This document shows positions 15,764-23,294 of a stretch of 25,272 bases of DNA, piece after piece. The stretch is from positions 1-25,272 of the forward strand of contig JAKBCB010000006.1 in the NCBI GenBank assembly GCA_021808185.1, read 5' to 3'. The notes under the pieces were generated by a model. The model made no database searches and was not told the origin of the DNA. It saw nothing but the letters and a program-made list of their open reading frames with translations. The DNA is from Pseudomonadota bacterium. GTDB lineage: Bacteria > Pseudomonadota > Alphaproteobacteria > Acetobacterales > Acetobacteraceae. Every line of letters starts with the position of its first letter. The first letter of the stretch is position 1. Made by a program: the position numbers and the translations under genes.

Positions 15764-16851
15764 AATATCTCGACGAATACCGCGATCCCGCCGCCGCGCG
15801 GCGTCTGGCCGGGGCGATCCGCGCGCTGGTCACGCGCCCCTGGACGATCATGGAAATCTGCGGCGGGCAGACGCATTCCCTGTTGCGCCACGGGATCGAC
15901 CAGATGCTGCCCGATGCGGTCACGCTGCTGCACGGCCCGGGCTGCCCGGTCTGCGTGACCGCGGCCGAGGTCATCGATCAGGCGATCGCGCTCGCCGCCA
16001 TGCCTGGTGTGATCCTCTGTTCGTTCGGTGACATGCTGCGCGTGCCGGGCACGGCGGGCAGCCTATTGGGCGCGAAAGCGCGCGGGGCGGATGTGCGGAT
16101 GGTCTATTCGCCGCTGGATGCGCTGGCGCTCGCCAAGGCCAATCCGGCGCGCGAGGTGGTGTTCCTCGCCGTCGGGTTCGAGACCACGGCGCCGGCGACC
16201 GCGATCGCGGTGTTGCGCGCGGAGGCGGCAAATCTCGCGAATTTCAGCCTGATCTGCGCGCATGTTCTGGTGCCGCCGGCGATCGAGGCGCTGCTCGCCG
16301 CGCCGGACAATCCGGTGCAGGGCTTCCTCGCCGCCGGGCATGTCTGCACGGTGATGGGCTATGGCGAATACGCGGCGATCGCGCGCCGCTTTGGCGTGCC
16401 GATCGTGGTGACGGGGTTCGAGCCGGTCGATCTGTTGCAGGGTCTGCTGGCCTGTCTCAGTCAGTTGGAGGAAGGCCGCGCCGAGGTGGAAAATCGCTAT
16501 GCGCGTTCGGTTCGTGACGGCGGCAACGCCGCCGCGCAGGCGGCGCTGCGGCGCGTGTTCGTGCCCGCGCCGCGCGTCTGGCGCGGCATGGGCGAGATCG
16601 CGGCGAGCGGGCTCGATCTCGCGCCCGCTTATGCGCGCTTTGATGCCCGCGCGCGGTTCCGTCCCGCGATCGCCGCGCCAATCGCCGCCGGCCCGTGCCT
16701 CAGTGGCGAAATCCTGCGCGGGCGGACGAGGCCCACCGCCTGCCCCGCCTTCGCCACTTCCTGCACCCCCGACCATCCGCTCGGCGCCACCATGGTTTCC
16801 TCCGAAGGGGCCTGCGCCGCCTACTACCGCTACCGGCGGGCGGCGGCATGA
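15760..16851 (+). CDS. hypD: Hydrogenase maturation iron-sulfur protein HypD
   Basis: HypD is the redox-active [4Fe-4S] scaffold that, with HypC, carries the iron while HypE adds cyanide. The 363-residue protein contains the conserved ICGGQTH (Cys34), GPGCPVC (Cys62, Cys65), FLAVGFETTAPATA, and VTGFEPVDLLQG. The C-terminal cluster region is PCLSGEILRGRTRPTACP, SCTPDHPLG and SSEGACAAYYRYR. At residue 344, directly before MVSSEG, this protein has Thr, where I recall Cys in many HypD sequences (GxCMVSSEG). I have not aligned it, and that position may not be a cluster ligand. The gene overlaps hypC and hypE by 4 bp each (ATGA both times), in the usual hypCDE order. Confidence 0.95.
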   Translation: MKYLDEYRDPAAARRLAGAIRALVTRPWTIMEICGGQTHSLLRHGIDQMLPDAVTLLHGPGCPVCVTAAEVIDQAIALAAMPGVILCSFGDMLRVPGTAGSLLGAKARGADVRMVYSPLDALALAKANPAREVVFLAVGFETTAPATAIAVLRAEAANLANFSLICAHVLVPPAIEALLAAPDNPVQGFLAAGHVCTVMGYGEYAAIARRFGVPIVVTGFEPVDLLQGLLACLSQLEEGRAEVENRYARSVRDGGNAAAQAALRRVFVPAPRVWRGMGEIAASGLDLAPAYARFDARARFRPAIAAPIAAGPCLSGEILRGRTRPTACPAFATSCTPDHPLGATMVSSEGACAAYYRYRRAAA

Positions 16852-17888
16852 GCGGCCCCGCCTGTCCGCTGCCGGTGGCCGAGGAGGGCGTGATCGAACG
16901 TGGCCATGGCGGGGGCGGCGCGCTCACCTCGCGCCTGATCGCGGAGCTGTTTCTCCCCTGCTTCGGCGTGTCATCGGCGGCGCCGCTGCACGACGGCGCG
17001 ACCCTCGCGGTGGGCGGCAGCCGCCTCGCCTTCACCACCGATTCCTTCGTCGTCACCCCGCTCGAGTTCCCGGGCGGGGATATCGGCGTGCTGGCGGTGA
17101 TCGGCACGGTGAACGATCTGGCGATGTGCGGGGCGCGGCCACTCTCGCTCAGCGCCGGGTTCATCCTGGAAGAAGGGCTGGAAATCGCGCGGCTCCGGCG
17201 CATCGCCGCCTCCATGGGCCGGGCGGCGGCGGCGGCCGGGGTGCGCGTGGCCACCGGCGACACCAAGGTGGTGGAGCGCGGCAAGGGCGACGGGATCTAC
17301 ATCACCACCGCCGGCATCGGGCTGATCCCCGCCGGTATCACCATAGGACCGGCGGAGGTGAGACCAGGCGACGCTGTATTGCTGAGCGGGGATCTCGGAC
17401 GGCACGGCATCGCCATCATGGCCGCGCGCGAGGGGCTGGGGTTCGAACCCGTGATCGGCAGCGACCTTGCCTGCCTCGCTCCGGCGGTGGCGGATCTGAT
17501 CGACGCCGGTGTCACGCCGCACTGCCTGCGCGACCTCACGCGCGGCGGGCTGGCCTCGGCGTTGGTGGAGATCGCCGCCGCGGCCGGGGTGGAATTGCGC
17601 GTGGACGCCGCCGCGGTGCCGGTGTGCGAGGCCGTGCAGGGGGCGTGCGAGATTCTCGGCCTCGATCCCTGGTATGTGGCCAATGAGGGCCGGATGGTGG
17701 CGTTCGTTGCGGAACAGCATGCGGCGCGCGCGCTGGACGTGCTGCGGCGCCATCCCGGCGGGGCGAGCGCCGCGATGATCGGCCGGGTCGTCGCCGCGCC
17801 CGGGCGCGGGCGCGTGCTGGCGGCGACGATCGGCGGGGTCCGGGTGCTCGATCTGCTGAGCGGGGAACAACTGCCGCGGATCTGCTGA
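16848..17888 (+). CDS. hypE: Hydrogenase maturation protein HypE
   Basis: HypE accepts the carbamoyl group from HypF on its C-terminal cysteine and dehydrates it with ATP to a thiocyanate, the source of the CN ligands. The 346-residue protein shows GHGGGGALTSRLI near the N-terminus, TDSFVVTPLEFPGGDIG, GTVNDLAMCGARPLSLSAGF, ATGDTKVVERGKGDGIYI and RDLTRGGLASALVEIA of the PurM/AIR-synthase fold, and FVAEQHAARALDVLR. It ends in PRIC, so the essential terminal Cys (Cys346) is intact. The ATG at 16848 overlaps the hypD stop as ATGA. This is the last gene of the coupled run that begins at glgA, and 103 bp separate it from the next gene. Confidence 0.96.
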   Translation: MSGPACPLPVAEEGVIERGHGGGGALTSRLIAELFLPCFGVSSAAPLHDGATLAVGGSRLAFTTDSFVVTPLEFPGGDIGVLAVIGTVNDLAMCGARPLSLSAGFILEEGLEIARLRRIAASMGRAAAAAGVRVATGDTKVVERGKGDGIYITTAGIGLIPAGITIGPAEVRPGDAVLLSGDLGRHGIAIMAAREGLGFEPVIGSDLACLAPAVADLIDAGVTPHCLRDLTRGGLASALVEIAAAAGVELRVDAAAVPVCEAVQGACEILGLDPWYVANEGRMVAFVAEQHAARALDVLRRHPGGASAAMIGRVVAAPGRGRVLAATIGGVRVLDLLSGEQLPRIC

Positions 17889-17923
17889 TGCGGCCGACTT
17901 CGTTCGTGGCGGCGCGGCGCCGG

Positions 17924-17937
17924 TTGACCGAGATCAA
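17924..17937 (+). promoter_or_regulatory. FNR/FixK-type operator upstream of the oxidoreductase-nifJ pair
   Basis: TTGACCGAGATCAA matches the FNR/FixK core TTGA-N6-TCAA and differs from the strict FNR consensus (TTGAT-N4-ATCAA) by one base in the left half. It lies in the 103 bp gap after hypE, centred at about 17930.5. A weak -10-like CATAGG at 17957-17962 would give a start near 17969-17970, about 39-40 bp downstream of the centre, which fits class II activation. The genes behind it encode an iron-sulfur flavoprotein and pyruvate:ferredoxin oxidoreductase, both expected in low oxygen. It is the second such box in the window, and the two boxes precede the two operon halves. Confidence 0.68.
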
Positions 17938-17960
17938 TGCGTCCGTCATCGCCGCGCATA

Positions 17961-17987
17961 GGCTCTCTCCTTGCGGAAAGGAGAGCC
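17961..17987 (+). promoter_or_regulatory. Hairpin covering the ribosome-binding site of the GltD-like gene
   Basis: The left arm GGCTCTCTCCTT (17961-17972) pairs with the right arm AAAGGAGAGCC (17977-17987). This gives about ten base pairs with a two-base bulge and a five-base loop. The right arm contains the Shine-Dalgarno sequence AGGAG (17979-17983), about 8 bases before the ATG at 17992. In an mRNA that includes both arms the site would be masked. No T-run follows, so it is not a standard terminator for hypE. An mRNA starting near 17970 at the FNR-type promoter would lack most of the left arm. Confidence 0.5.
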
Positions 17988-17991
17988 GCAG

Positions 17992-19623
17992 ATGCTGAAA
18001 CGATCCGACCTGACCCCGGCGATCGATCTCACCGCCGAACCCGGCGCCGGCCCGACGCGTCTGCGCCGCCCGGTCTATGTCGATCTCCTGCCACCGTGCC
18101 AAAACGCCTGCCCGGCCGGGGAAGACATCCAGGGCTGGCTCGCCCTCGCCCAGGCCGGAGACCACCACGCCGCGTGGCTGCGGCTGACCGCCGACAACCC
18201 ATTGCCGGCGACGCATGGGCGGGTGTGCTATCATCCCTGCGAAACCGCGTGCAACCGCAACGAACTGGATGCGGCGGTCGGCATCCATGCGGTGGAGCGC
18301 TTTCTCGGTGATCGCGCCATCGAACAGGGCTGGGCGTTCCCGCCGGCCGCGGCGGCCTCCGGCAAGCGGGTGCTGGTGGTCGGTGCCGGCCCGTCGGGGC
18401 TTTCCTGCGCCTATCACCTGACAAGGCTCGGCCACGCGGTCGAGATCCACGAGGCCGGGCCGGTCGCCGGCGGGATGCTGCATTTCGGCATCCCCGCCTA
18501 TCGCCTGCCACGCGCGGAACTGGCGCGCGAGATCGCCCGCATCGAGGATTTCGGCGTTCGCATCGTGCTCAACCGCAAGGGCGACGATCTGCTCGCCGAA
18601 CGCGACGCCGGGCGTTTCGATGCCGTGTTCGTCGCGATCGGCGCGGGGCTTTCCCACCATGTGGAGATCCCCGCCCGCGACGCCGCCCGGGTGCTCGATG
18701 CGGTGAGCCTGCTGCGCGAGGTGAGCACCGGGGAACGCCCGCGGCTCGGCCGGCGGGTGATCGTCTATGGCGGCGGCAACACCGCGATGGACGCCGCCCG
18801 CACCGCCCGCCGCCTCGGCGCGTCCGAGGCGCTGATCGTCTATCGCCGCGACCGCGCGCATATGCCCGCGCATGCGTTCGAGGCCGACGAGGCGCTGGCC
18901 GAGGGGGTGAAGATCAAGTGGCTCACCACGATCAGGGAAATCGCCGCCGACGCGCTCACCGTCGAACGCATGACGATCGACCCGGACGGCCATCCGCGAC
19001 CGACCGGGGAGATCGAGACCCTGAGCGCCGATGCGGTGGTGCTGGCGCTCGGCCAGGACAGCGACAGCGGATTCCTCCGCCGCGTCCCGGGTGTCGCGGT
19101 GAACCCGGACGGCACGGTGGCGGTGGGGCCCGACATGATGACCGGGGCGGCGGGGATTTTCGCCGGCGGCGACATGATCCCGGCCCAGCGCAGCGTCACC
19201 ATCGCGGTCGGTCACGGCAAGCGGGCGGCGCGGCACATTGACGCCTGGTTGCGCGACGCCGCCTACGCGGAGCCGGCACCGCCGCCGCTCGCCAGCTTCG
19301 CGATGCTGCGCCTGCCGGTGTTCAGCGACGCCGATCCTGCCTTGCTGCGCGAAATCCCGCCCGCCGAACGGACCGGGTTCGCCGAGATCACGGCCGGCCT
19401 CGCCCCGCCCGAGGCGCGCCGCGAAGCGCAGCGCTGCCTCTCCTGCGGCGTCTGTTTCGAATGCGATAACTGCTATGCCTCCTGTCCGGAGGATGCGATC
19501 GTGAAGCTCGGCGCCGGCCGGCGCTATCGCTATGATTACGCGAAATGCACCGGCTGCGCGGTCTGCTTCGAGCAATGCCCGTGCCACGCGATCTCCATGA
19601 TCGCCGAGCCGGTGGCGGGTTGA
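17992..19623 (+). CDS. GltD-like NAD(P)H/FAD oxidoreductase with C-terminal ferredoxin domain
   Basis: The 543-residue protein joins three parts. The N-terminal domain has cysteines for iron-sulfur clusters (CQNACPAGEDIQGW from Cys36; CYHPCETACNRNE), as in the glutamate synthase small subunit and related enzymes. The central FAD/NAD(P) two-dinucleotide fold has VLVVGAGPSGLSCAYHL near residue 127, RVIVYGGGNTAMDAARTARR near residue 256 and AGGDMIPAQRSVTIAVGHGKRAA. The C-terminal ferredoxin domain has CLSCGVCFECDNCYASCP from Cys482 and KCTGCAVCFEQCP from Cys519. No glutamate synthase large subunit is nearby. Standing 1 bp before nifJ, it probably moves electrons between ferredoxin and NADP(H); that role is inferred. 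I chose the ATG at 17992 with AGGAG upstream; an in-frame TTG at 17971 would lie inside the hairpin and is less likely. Confidence 0.88.
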   Translation: MLKRSDLTPAIDLTAEPGAGPTRLRRPVYVDLLPPCQNACPAGEDIQGWLALAQAGDHHAAWLRLTADNPLPATHGRVCYHPCETACNRNELDAAVGIHAVERFLGDRAIEQGWAFPPAAAASGKRVLVVGAGPSGLSCAYHLTRLGHAVEIHEAGPVAGGMLHFGIPAYRLPRAELAREIARIEDFGVRIVLNRKGDDLLAERDAGRFDAVFVAIGAGLSHHVEIPARDAARVLDAVSLLREVSTGERPRLGRRVIVYGGGNTAMDAARTARRLGASEALIVYRRDRAHMPAHAFEADEALAEGVKIKWLTTIREIAADALTVERMTIDPDGHPRPTGEIETLSADAVVLALGQDSDSGFLRRVPGVAVNPDGTVAVGPDMMTGAAGIFAGGDMIPAQRSVTIAVGHGKRAARHIDAWLRDAAYAEPAPPPLASFAMLRLPVFSDADPALLREIPPAERTGFAEITAGLAPPEARREAQRCLSCGVCFECDNCYASCPEDAIVKLGAGRRYRYDYAKCTGCAVCFEQCPCHAISMIAEPVAG

Positions 19624-19624
19624 G

Positions 19625-22600
19625 ATGGAGACGCGCGCCACGCTGGACGGCAACACCGCCGTCGCCCATGTCGCCTATCGGGTCAACGAGGTCTGCGCGA
19701 TCTTCCCGATCACGCCATCCTCCCCGATGGCCGAACTCGCCGACGAATGGGCCGCCGCCGACATCCCCAATATCTGGGGCGAGGTGCCGGTGGTGCAGGA
19801 GATGCAAAGCGAGGGCGGGGCCGCCGGCGCCGTGCATGGCGCGTTGCAGGCCGGCGCGCTGACCACGACCTTCACCGCCTCGCAGGGCCTGCTGCTGATG
19901 CTGCCCAACATGTTCAAGATCGCCGGCGAGCTGACGCCGACGGTGTTCCATGTCGCGGCGCGCTCGGTCGCGACGCAAGCGCTGTCGATCTTCGGCGATC
20001 ATTCCGATGTCATGGCGGTGCGGTCGGCCGGCTTCGCGCTGCTCTGCTCGGCCTCGGTGCAGGAGGCGCACGATCTGGCGCTGGTCGCGCAGGCGGCGAC
20101 GCTGGCCGGGCGGGTGCCGCTGCTGCATTTTTTCGATGGGTTTCGCACCTCCCACGAGGTGAACACCTTGACGTTGCTGGAGGACGCGCAGCTCCGCGCG
20201 CTGATCGACGACGATCTCGTGCATGCCCACCGCGCCCGCGCGCTCGACCCCGAGCATCCGGTGGTGCGTGGCACCGCCCACAACCCGGACACGTTCTTCC
20301 AGGCGCGCGAAACGGTGAACCCGTTCATTGCCGCGATGCCCGGCCATGTGCAGGCAGCGATGGACCGGCTCGGCGCGCTGACCGGCCGGCGCTACAGCCT
20401 GTTCGACTACGACGGCGCGCCCGACGCGGATCGGGTGGTGGTGGTGATGGGTAGCGCCGCCGAGACCGCGCGCGCCACCGCCGCGGCGCTCCGCGCGCGG
20501 GGGAAGAGGCTCGGCGTGGTGCAGGTGCGCCTGTTCCGTCCCTTCGCCGCGGACGCCTTCCTCGCCGCCCTGCCGGCAAGCGTGCGGACCATCGCCGTTC
20601 TGGAACGCACCAAGGAGCCGGGTGCCAGCGGCGAGCCGCTCTATCAGGACGTGGTCAGCACCCTCGCCGAGGCGGTCGCCACCGGCGCGCGCGCCACCAT
20701 GCCGCGCGTGATCGGCGGGCGCTTTGGCCTCTCGTCGAAGGATTTCACCCCGGCGATGGCGAAAGCGGTGTTCGACGTGCTGGCCACATCCCGCCCGCGT
20801 CACGGCTTCACCGTCGGCATCACCGACGACGTCGGCCACACCAGTCTTACGGTCGATCCCGATTTCTCGATCGAACCAGCGGACGAGGTGCGGGCGGTGT
20901 TCTACGGCCTCGGCGCCGACGGCACGGTGGGCGCCAACAAGAACAGCGTAAAGATCCTCGCCGAGGATGCCGGCCGCTACGCGCAGGGCTATTTCGTCTA
21001 TGATTCGCACAAATCCGGCGCCGAGACGGTATCACACCTGCGCTTCGGCTCGCGGCCGATCGAGGCCCCCTATCTGATCGATCGCGCGAATTTCATCGCC
21101 TGCCACCATTGGGGCTTCGTCGGCCGCCACGACATCCTGCGCCTCGCCGCTCCTGGCGCCACGCTGCTGCTGAACAGCCCCCATGGACCCGATCGGCTAT
21201 GGGAGCATCTGCCGCGGGCGATGCAGGCGCGCATCCGCGACCTCGGCCTGAAGCTGTTCGTGATCGATGCCTCCCGCACCGCCCAGGAGGTCGGGCTGCG
21301 CGGGCGCACCAACACCATCCTGCAGACCTGCTTCTTCGCCATCGCCGGCGTGCTGGCGCGCGACGAGGCGATCGCGCGGATCAAGGAAGCCATCCGCAAG
21401 ACCTATGGCGGCAAGGGCGAGGAAGTCGTGCAGCGCAATTTCGCGGCGGTGGACGGCACCCTCGCGCACCTCGCCGAACTGCCCGTCCCGGCGTGCGTCA
21501 CCGCCACCTGGGACCGCCCGCCGCCGGTGCCGCAAGACGCCCCGGCCTTCGTCCGCGCCGTCACCGCAGCGATGCTGGACGGGCGCGGGGATGAGATCCC
21601 GGTCAGCCTGATGCCGATCGACGGCACCTTTCCCTCCGGCACCGCCGCCTATGAAAAGCGCGACGTCGCCGAGGATGTGCCGATCTGGGAGCCGGAGACC
21701 TGCGTGCAATGCGGCCAGTGCGGCTTCGTCTGCCCGCACGGCGTGATCCGCGCCAAATACTACGACATCGCGCGGCTCGCCGGCGCGCCGGAAGGGTTCC
21801 GCTCAGCGCCGATCAACGCGCGGGGGTTCCCGGACATTGCCTTCACCTTGCAGTTCTATCTCGAGGATTGCACCGGCTGCGGTCTCTGCGTCGAAGCCTG
21901 CCCGGCGTTCAGCGCCAGCGAGCCCGGGCGGAAAGCGATCAACCTCACCGCCAAGGACGGCCACGCCATCGCCGAACGTCCGCGCATCGCGTTCTTCGAG
22001 AGGCTGCCGATCGCCGATCGCGCGCGGGTCGATTTCGCCAATGTGCGCGGCGTGCAGTTCCTGGAACCGCTGTTCGCCTTCTCCGGCGCCTGCGCCGGCT
22101 GCGGCGAGACGCCCTATCTGAAACTTCTGTCGCAATTGTTCGGCGATCGGATGATGGTCGCCAATGCCACCGGCTGCTCGTCCATCTACGGCGGCAATCT
22201 GCCGGTCACGCCGTGGACGAAGAACGCCGAGGGGCGCGGCCCGGCGTGGTCCAATTCTTTGTTCGAGGACAACGCGGAATTCGGCCTCGGCTTCCGCCTT
22301 GCCGCCGATCAGCATGTGGCGTTGGCGCGACGGCTGGCGCGCGACCTCGCGCCGCGCCTGGGGGCGGAACTGGTGGCCGAGCTGCTGGCCGCGCCACAGC
22401 GCCAGGAATCCGAAATCCGCGCCCAGCGTGCCCGTCTCGCGGAGCTGCTGCGCCGGCTGGACGCACTCGGCCCCGACCCGGCGGCGCAGCATCTCCGTTC
22501 GGTCGCCGACCATCTGGTCCGGCGCAGCATCTGGCTGGTGGGCGGCGATGGCTGGGCCTATGACATCGGCTATGGCGGGCTCGATCACGTGCTGGCGAGC

Positions 22601-23209
22601 GCGCGCGACGTCAACGTGCTGGTGCTGGACACCGAAGTCTATTCCAATACCGGCGGCCAGGCGTCGAAAGCCACCCCGCTCGGCGCGATCGCCAAATTCG
22701 CCGCCGCCGGCAAGCGCACCGCGCGCAAGGATCTGGCGTTGCAGGCGATCGCCTATGGCGACGTGTACGTGGCGCAGGTGGCGATGGGCGCCAATCCGCA
22801 GCAGACATTGCTCGCGTTCCGCGAGGCCGAAACCTACCCCGGCCCGTCGCTGATCCTCGCCTATTCGCACTGCATCGCCCATGGCTACGATCTGCGCCAC
22901 GGATTGCGCCAGCAGGATCTGGCCACGGCCTGTGGCTACTGGCCGCTGTTCCGCTACAACCCGGCGATGCGCGTGGCCGGGCAGAACCCGTTTCGGCTCG
23001 ATTCGCCGCGCCCGACCATTCCGTTCCGCGACTACGCCTATCACGAGACCCGCTACCGCGCGCTGGCGCAGGCCCGGCCCGAGGAAGCGGCGCAGTTGCT
23101 GACCGCGGCCGAGGCCGCGATCGCCGAGAAGTATCGCAGCTACGAGGAAATGGCCGGCTGGCAGGCGGAACGGTTCCCCCCGGAGGCGCCGAAGGCGGGG
23201 CGGCGGTAA
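19625..23209 (+). CDS. nifJ: Pyruvate:ferredoxin (flavodoxin) oxidoreductase
   Basis: This enzyme oxidises pyruvate and CoA to acetyl-CoA and CO2 and reduces ferredoxin or flavodoxin. The 1194-residue single chain has the usual fused domain order and length. FPITPSSPMAELADEW and VQEMQSEGGAAGAVHG lie in the N-terminal thiamine-diphosphate domain. A ferredoxin domain carries CVQCGQCGFVCP (Cys693) and CTGCGLCVEACP (Cys749). The proximal cluster uses CAGC (Cys823), the Cys of ATGCSSIYGG and, late in the chain, Cys1083 in SHCIAHG. The cofactor-binding GGDGWAYDIGYGGLDH (from about 973) and DTEVYSNTGGQASKATP are intact. It begins one base after the stop of the GltD-like gene, so the two are co-translated. 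No nif genes are visible, so a fermentative role is more likely than electron supply to nitrogenase, though the latter cannot be excluded. Confidence 0.97.
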   Translation: METRATLDGNTAVAHVAYRVNEVCAIFPITPSSPMAELADEWAAADIPNIWGEVPVVQEMQSEGGAAGAVHGALQAGALTTTFTASQGLLLMLPNMFKIAGELTPTVFHVAARSVATQALSIFGDHSDVMAVRSAGFALLCSASVQEAHDLALVAQAATLAGRVPLLHFFDGFRTSHEVNTLTLLEDAQLRALIDDDLVHAHRARALDPEHPVVRGTAHNPDTFFQARETVNPFIAAMPGHVQAAMDRLGALTGRRYSLFDYDGAPDADRVVVVMGSAAETARATAAALRARGKRLGVVQVRLFRPFAADAFLAALPASVRTIAVLERTKEPGASGEPLYQDVVSTLAEAVATGARATMPRVIGGRFGLSSKDFTPAMAKAVFDVLATSRPRHGFTVGITDDVGHTSLTVDPDFSIEPADEVRAVFYGLGADGTVGANKNSVKILAEDAGRYAQGYFVYDSHKSGAETVSHLRFGSRPIEAPYLIDRANFIACHHWGFVGRHDILRLAAPGATLLLNSPHGPDRLWEHLPRAMQARIRDLGLKLFVIDASRTAQEVGLRGRTNTILQTCFFAIAGVLARDEAIARIKEAIRKTYGGKGEEVVQRNFAAVDGTLAHLAELPVPACVTATWDRPPPVPQDAPAFVRAVTAAMLDGRGDEIPVSLMPIDGTFPSGTAAYEKRDVAEDVPIWEPETCVQCGQCGFVCPHGVIRAKYYDIARLAGAPEGFRSAPINARGFPDIAFTLQFYLEDCTGCGLCVEACPAFSASEPGRKAINLTAKDGHAIAERPRIAFFERLPIADRARVDFANVRGVQFLEPLFAFSGACAGCGETPYLKLLSQLFGDRMMVANATGCSSIYGGNLPVTPWTKNAEGRGPAWSNSLFEDNAEFGLGFRLAADQHVALARRLARDLAPRLGAELVAELLAAPQRQESEIRAQRARLAELLRRLDALGPDPAAQHLRSVADHLVRRSIWLVGGDGWAYDIGYGGLDHVLASARDVNVLVLDTEVYSNTGGQASKATPLGAIAKFAAAGKRTARKDLALQAIAYGDVYVAQVAMGANPQQTLLAFREAETYPGPSLILAYSHCIAHGYDLRHGLRQQDLATACGYWPLFRYNPAMRVAGQNPFRLDSPRPTIPFRDYAYHETRYRALAQARPEEAAQLLTAAEAAIAEKYRSYEEMAGWQAERFPPEAPKAGRR

Positions 23210-23294
23210 CCGCTGCCTTCAGGCCGCCGGCACCGCCGCGCCTCGGATTCCGGATTTTTCCAATACCTGGCTTAATCCCACTGTTTCGCTCGGG
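23210..23294. other. Convergent intergenic gap with no clear terminator
   Basis: This 85 bp gap separates the ends of nifJ (plus) and the beta-helix gene (minus). I looked for an inverted repeat followed by a T-run in either direction. Only short self-complementary pieces such as GGATTCCGGATTTTT are present, and these do not make a convincing intrinsic terminator. Termination here may be Rho-dependent. Confidence 0.4.

Noticed and set aside
16695..16847. Upstream extension of the hypE frame into hypD
   Set aside because: The frame is open but would overlap hypD by over 150 bp. The ATG at 16848 gives the ATGA coupling used elsewhere in the operon and a normal HypE N-terminus.
17961..17987. 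Intrinsic terminator of the hypE operon
   Set aside because: The stem is followed by GCAGATG and not by a T-run, and its right arm holds the ribosome-binding site of the next gene.
17992..19623. Annotation as glutamate synthase small subunit (gltD)
   Set aside because: There is no gltB, and the C-terminal ferredoxin domain and one-base gap to nifJ point to a ferredoxin-linked role. I therefore left the gene symbol empty.
17536..19656. A 706-codon open frame on the minus strand across hypE and the GltD-like gene
   Set aside because: There are no family motifs, and the plus strand carries conserved FAD, NAD(P) and cluster motifs.
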